DNA of 64,000 nt from G963665975 sp963665975 (GTDB lineage Bacteria; Bacteroidota; Rhodothermia; Rhodothermales; Bin80). The translations under genes and the position numbers were made by a program. Below the pieces are notes generated by a model. That model was not told the origin of the DNA and did no database searches. It saw nothing but the letters and a program-made list of their open reading frames with translations. The stretch lies in contig OY762508.1 in NCBI GenBank assembly GCA_963665975.1, positions 620,001-684,000 on the forward strand. Reading direction: 5' to 3'. This document shows, piece by piece, positions 63,335 through 64,000 of the stretch (position 1 is the stretch's first letter; each line of letters begins with the position of its first letter).

Positions 63335-63881
63335 AATAGGAGTCTCCTCCAATTCGGTTGGTTAGAAATCCGGGCCGCCTGTACGCGTTACCCTATGCTT
63401 GCATGGTTCCTAAAACAGACTCCAGAACATCCTAAGCGCAAACCAGCTTGAAGACATCCCTTCGCCGTACAGTCCTGTGTGGAACAACCCTAGTACACGG
63501 TAGGCCTAACATACACGTAAACCCAGCACACGAATAATGCGCCGCAACGTGACCGTTACCACCCAATCTCGATAACACCAGATACCGAAAACAGCACCCT
63601 CTATCAAAGTATTCCGCGTTGGATGACACCCAGAGTGTTCGGTCTGCGAATTTACAACCCCGCGATTCCATATGCAAGACCACAAACAGTATGGAAACCC
63701 CGCACATCCTAGTTAAAGCCTGTGAGAATTTTGTGAAGCTGCCGTAATCACCCCGAAAGCTAGTGAAACCCGCAGCTGATCCAACGGTCGCGGAATCACG
63801 CAACCGCGACTGCCTCACCTTAGACAACGGGCCATGCTCGGTAATTGCAGCGACTGGCCGTATACCCGTAACCGATTCCCC
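63335..63881. other. Leader of giant surface-protein gene 2 and gap to the edge gene
   Basis: Bases 63335-63740 match the leader of copy 1 with substitutions; GGAGGAG is at 63344-63350 on the minus strand. A minus-strand frame at 63432-63827 covers part of it, but its counterpart in copy 1 is shorter and altered, so I do not call it. Bases 63741-63881 are unique without visible signals. Confidence 0.55.
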
Positions 63882-64000
63882 TTAGCACACTGGCCAACCC
63901 GGACTGACCTCATAGAGCGGAGAAGACATTGATCCAACCGGGGCGACCCGCGGAGCGGTCGGTCCTGCAATCAGCTCGCGTAGAAGCTGCTCGCGCGCCG
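63882..64000 (-). CDS. C-terminal fragment of an unrecognised protein (cut by right edge)
   Basis: On the minus strand an open frame enters from the right edge and ends at a TAA at 63882-63884. The 38 visible residues contain REQLLRELIAGPTAPRV and end PLYEVSPGWPVC. The first part looks like genuine protein and is vaguely like the LL.GPT pattern of GerMN-type domains, but too little is visible for a call. The other two frames on this strand stop sooner. Confidence 0.35.
   Translation of the reverse strand, partial: AREQLLRELIAGPTAPRVAPVGSMSSPLYEVSPGWPVC

Larger units (their letters stand above)
57564..63740. repeat. Copy 2 of the ~6.2 kb direct duplication
   Basis: This is the direct counterpart of 47416-53655. 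The first visible mismatch after the long identical stretch is at 61796 (51648 in copy 1). Differences on the far side include short in-frame deletions that shorten the encoded protein by 22 residues. The 3' part also has silent changes in the last 120 or so coding bases, so the identical stretch is flanked by diverged sequence on both sides. Confidence 0.9.

Noticed and set aside
63432..63827. 131-codon minus-strand frame upstream of giant gene 2 (and 53481-53735 upstream of gene 1)
   Set aside because: It lies in the shared leader, the two versions differ in length and sequence more than coding would allow, and it has no motif.
1..64000. CRISPR array, transposon or prophage
   Set aside because: No regularly spaced short repeats, no transposase, integrase or phage structural genes, and no tRNA-associated attachment site were found on reading both strands.

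Overview
The window reads as a chromosomal segment from a moderately GC-rich Gram-negative bacterium of the Bacteroidota/Rhodothermota type. Three proteins end in type IX secretion (T9SS) sorting domains of the NYPNPF type. The window also carries a TonB-dependent receptor, a GWxTD protein, a DUF1501/DUF1800 pair, a choice-of-anchor B protein, DUF3500, sulfatases and a LytS/LytTR-type two-component pair, a set typical of marine Rhodothermia-like bacteria. This assignment rests on protein architecture only; there is no rRNA in the window.

Layout. 1-11.1 kb is an accessory, catabolism-flavoured region: a DUF3500 protein cut by the left edge, an outer-membrane beta-barrel, two formylglycine-type sulfatases, an alpha/beta hydrolase and a secreted GH13 amylase. 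A two-gene AAA ATPase + TOPRIM-like (DUF4276) module sits between the two sulfatases. 11.4-15.3 kb is a compact co-directional cassette: a frameshifted unknown gene, a QatC/QueC-like enzyme, an XRE-HTH/ImmA-IrrE metallopeptidase and a PIN nuclease. It is preceded by a good sigma70-like promoter whose -35 box lies in a small dyad. I regard it as the best candidate for an undescribed defence or stress system here.

15.5-24.2 kb carries secreted and surface proteins (choice-of-anchor B, lipoprotein amidohydrolase, DUF1501 and DUF1800) and an aldo/keto reductase. 24.2-47.4 kb is largely housekeeping: pgsA-pyrE-cinA-recA-PAP2 phosphatase, dnaK facing tatD, a LytS/LytTR-type pair followed by a TonB receptor and a SAM hydrolase-like enzyme, a second histidine kinase, purA, a STAS protein, secF/secD, a trans-sulfuration enzyme and a TPR lipoprotein.

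47.4-63.7 kb is dominated by a direct duplication of about 6.2 kb. Two giant secreted proteins (1887 and 1865 residues) share a leader, ribosome-binding site, core and terminator. They flank a GWxTD - asnS - iodotyrosine-deiodinase-like operon. The copies look identical over about 3.9 kb but differ in the N-terminal 500 or so residues and at both ends, which suggests recent gene conversion. The window ends in the C-terminus of an unrecognised gene.

No rRNA, convincing tRNA, CRISPR array, transposase or integrase was seen. All family calls come from reading motifs, not from searches.
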